Assembly: GCA_030427705.1 (NCBI GenBank)
Contig: JAUIBR010000005.1
Coordinates: forward strand, 62,001 to 126,000
From: a bacterium
GTDB taxonomy: Bacteria; Myxococcota_A; Bradymonadia; Bradymonadales; Bradymonadaceae
Reading direction: 5' to 3'
Length of the DNA: 64,000 nt
Within the stretch, counting starts at the first letter, position 1, and each line of letters starts with the position of its first letter. Made by a program: the position numbers and the translations under genes. Shown in pieces: positions 62,075 to 64,000 of this stretch. The notes below the pieces were generated by a model. That model was not told the origin of the DNA. It was given only the letters and a program-made list of their open reading frames with translations, and ran no database searches.

Positions 62075-64000
62075 ATGAAGCGGTACATTCTTCCAATCAG
62101 TTTGTTGTGGGCTGTCGGCTGCGCCGACACGTCAATCGAGACCCAGCCTGCTGGGCCCGACACCAAGGTTGAGCGCGCTGCACTTGAGGGGGACGAGGTC
62201 TTCTATGTGCACAACGCGTCGGACGTGGTGGAATTGAACGCGTCCAAACCGTTTGAGTTTGTCGAGTTTCACGTCAGCTTGGGAGGCGCAGAGTTTCGCG
62301 CATTCAACGGTACTGAGGTCATCGTCGATTGGAGCGATGTAAGCACGTTCACGGAGGACTCTAACCCCGCCTCACACGAGGGGACCTTGGTGCTTCCAGA
62401 ACCCGCGACACACCTTGAGTTCCGACCCAATACGTCAATTGAATTCGCACGATTCCTGGTGGGCGAAGGACATGGACACCATCACGAAGGGGAAATCGAA
62501 ATCCCTGAAGGCGCATTTCTTCCGTTAGCGGCGTTGCCTGGACGTTGGATTCCACCCGCGGAAGTCGTCGAGATTGCGAATGGGCAGACAAACTCCTACA
62601 CGGGCGCGCCGTCGGCTTGCTCGGGCACGTTCTTACCGGGAACACGCGAAGTTGCGGACTTCCTGCGCGCGAACTTCGGTGCGTCCAGCTATGGCGGCTA
62701 CGCCTGTCGTGCAAACACTGCCAACACCAGTCAATTGTCCGTTCACGCCTCGGGTCGGGCCATCGACCTTTTCGTGCCGCTCGATGGCGGCGAGGCCGAC
62801 AATGAGTTGGGCGACCCAATTGCACACTATCTGATGACAAATGCGGTCGAACTAGGAATTGAGTTCATCGTTTGGGACCGCACCAGCTGGGGCTCGCACC
62901 GCGCCGCACCCAAACACCGCGCATACACTGGTCCGCATCCTCACCACGACCACCTGCATATCGAGCTTTCACCAGGTTCTGCGAACACCACCGGACGTAC
63001 ATTCCCATCAATTATTCGAGACGAATCGCCAGTGGGATACGTGGATGCTGTGAATTGCGAGGGGATCGCGGGCTGGGCGCACGACCCTGATGAACCGGCG
63101 GCACCAATCGAAGTCTACATCTCGATCGGCGGTCCCGTCTTTACGGAAGGCGCAGCCGGCTATTGGGCAACTGCAAGTCGTACTCGTGAAGACCTCCAGG
63201 CAGCCATCGGATCTACCGACCACGGCTACCAAATTCCGATCCCGCGCGGTCTGATGGATGGCCAAGCCCGGGAAGTTTACGTCTATGGACAAGACATCAC
63301 CGGTGGCCAGAACTCCGAGCTCATCGGCGCAGGAAAAGTGCTGCAATGCGACCCGCCTGCCCTCCCCTTTGACCCCAGCTATGCCGTTCGCCGCCATATC
63401 TCGAGCGGCGAAGTGCTGGACGCGTGGGGATTCGACCGAAACAACATCGCACCCGCTGATGACAATCAGCTCTTGGCCTACGAAGAACTTAGTCCCATCC
63501 CGGCAGCGCCAACTCTGATGCGACAAGACGGAGACGCCGCCGTGTACCTCGTGGAAGGCGACATCAAACGGCACGTACCAAACCCAGAAGCTCTGGCAGC
63601 GTGGCATTTCGACCCAGCTAAAATCCAAGCCTCCCCGACGGATGATTTGGCAACCGGTGAGCCACTACAACAGCGTCCTTATCTTGCGCGCGGCAGCGGC
63701 CCCGAGGTGTACCTGATTACGCCTCCACCACCCAACTGGGCGGTCGACTATGCCTGGAATGCACCACCTAAGATCGGCCTTGGGCAAACGGCCACGATCG
63801 CATTGGAAGCGACAAACCGTGGCTCAAACCTGTGGGAGAAGGCACTCGGTGAGCTTCGACCCGTATCCGGTTCGCTGGTTTCGGATGCACGTCACGGCGA
63901 GCGCGTTGCGTTCACGTTCGATTACCCCGCGCCAGCGACCACGGGGATTCATGAGGTGTGCGTAGAGGTCTTCCACGACGGCTACAAGTTCGCCGAACAA
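62075..64000 (+). CDS. M15/ARB_07466-like peptidase lipoprotein, truncated at window edge
   Basis: An open frame from ATG 62075 (with AAGGAG upstream) runs off the right edge, 642 codons so far. Lipobox AVGC gives a lipoprotein. A His-rich patch (GHGHHHEG, about 133-140) is followed by a D,D-peptidase-like zinc module with His224 in SVHASGRAIDL and His290-His295 in HHDHLHI, resembling extensin-like or ARB_07466-type domains that act on peptidoglycan. C-terminal to it are repeats with ISSGEVLDAWGFDRNN and RHVPNPEALAAWHFDP, and a further beta region. It is divergent from the quinone-oxidoreductase-like gene; the 61905-62074 gap shows no clear element. Confidence 0.85.
   Translation, partial: MKRYILPISLLWAVGCADTSIETQPAGPDTKVERAALEGDEVFYVHNASDVVELNASKPFEFVEFHVSLGGAEFRAFNGTEVIVDWSDVSTFTEDSNPASHEGTLVLPEPATHLEFRPNTSIEFARFLVGEGHGHHHEGEIEIPEGAFLPLAALPGRWIPPAEVVEIANGQTNSYTGAPSACSGTFLPGTREVADFLRANFGASSYGGYACRANTANTSQLSVHASGRAIDLFVPLDGGEADNELGDPIAHYLMTNAVELGIEFIVWDRTSWGSHRAAPKHRAYTGPHPHHDHLHIELSPGSANTTGRTFPSIIRDESPVGYVDAVNCEGIAGWAHDPDEPAAPIEVYISIGGPVFTEGAAGYWATASRTREDLQAAIGSTDHGYQIPIPRGLMDGQAREVYVYGQDITGGQNSELIGAGKVLQCDPPALPFDPSYAVRRHISSGEVLDAWGFDRNNIAPADDNQLLAYEELSPIPAAPTLMRQDGDAAVYLVEGDIKRHVPNPEALAAWHFDPAKIQASPTDDLATGEPLQQRPYLARGSGPEVYLITPPPPNWAVDYAWNAPPKIGLGQTATIALEATNRGSNLWEKALGELRPVSGSLVSDARHGERVAFTFDYPAPATTGIHEVCVEVFHDGYKFAEQ

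Overview
The window looks like chromosome from a Gram-negative, deltaproteobacterium-like bacterium, most likely Myxococcota or Bradymonadales. This is an inference. The grounds are the two-membrane gene content (BamD, TolC/RND, Lol-like parts), DUF2330 proteins, many CxxCH lipoproteins, and lipoproteins whose acylated Cys is followed by long Asn-Asn-x linkers. Genes are tightly packed, with many ATGA and 8-nt overlaps and convergent genes that share stop-codon bases. I saw no tRNA, rRNA, CRISPR, transposase or prophage.

Layout. 1-3.4 kb (minus): a truncated Cys-rich lipoprotein, an RlmI-like rRNA methyltransferase, rpsI, rplM and a BamD-like protein without a lipobox. 3.6-7.9 kb (plus): a promoter followed by five tandem paralogous lipoproteins with an 8-Cys module and a six-Cys C-terminal domain; the last copy is frameshifted at a GGACCC repeat. 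7.9-13.9 kb (minus): a six-gene, translationally coupled unit of TetR, LolA-like chaperone, two LolC/E-like permeases, LolD-like ATPase and beta-barrel, with a perfect 18-bp palindromic operator. 13.9-16.4 kb: ffh plus a zinc-finger/Yip1 membrane protein. 16.4-22.9 kb (minus): TetR, outer-membrane factor, adaptor and RND pump, with two operator-like repeats.

23-30.7 kb: small membrane protein, lipoprotein, beta-CASP nuclease, hybrid histidine kinase, a heme plus copper monooxygenase-like lipoprotein, a small GNAT and an Asn-linker lipoprotein. 30.7-35.5 kb (minus): an operon of carotenoid oxygenase, lipocalin-like protein, PaaN-type aldehyde dehydrogenase and thiolase, suggesting oxidative cleavage followed by CoA-dependent breakdown. 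35.6-39.4 kb: a lysine-rich secreted protein, a heptanucleotide tandem repeat and two nearly identical DUF2330 proteins. 39.4-44.5 kb: two divergent CxxCH lipoproteins and a Tat-exported DUF1552 protein, then a cluster of hairpins.

44.6-64 kb: phosphodiesterase and carboxylesterase lipoproteins, a TPR-AlkD fusion, CstA, DsbA/FrnE-like oxidoreductase, a second hybrid kinase, a barrel-like lipoprotein, an SDR, a CxxCH plus terpene-cyclase-like toroid protein with its ribosome-binding site in a hairpin, a WYL regulator divergent from a GST, a quinone-oxidoreductase-like protein, and a truncated M15-like peptidase lipoprotein.

Best candidates for undescribed biology are the TPR-AlkD fusion, the five-lipoprotein array with Asn linkers, the Lol-like unit with its own barrel, and the secreted heme-motif proteins.
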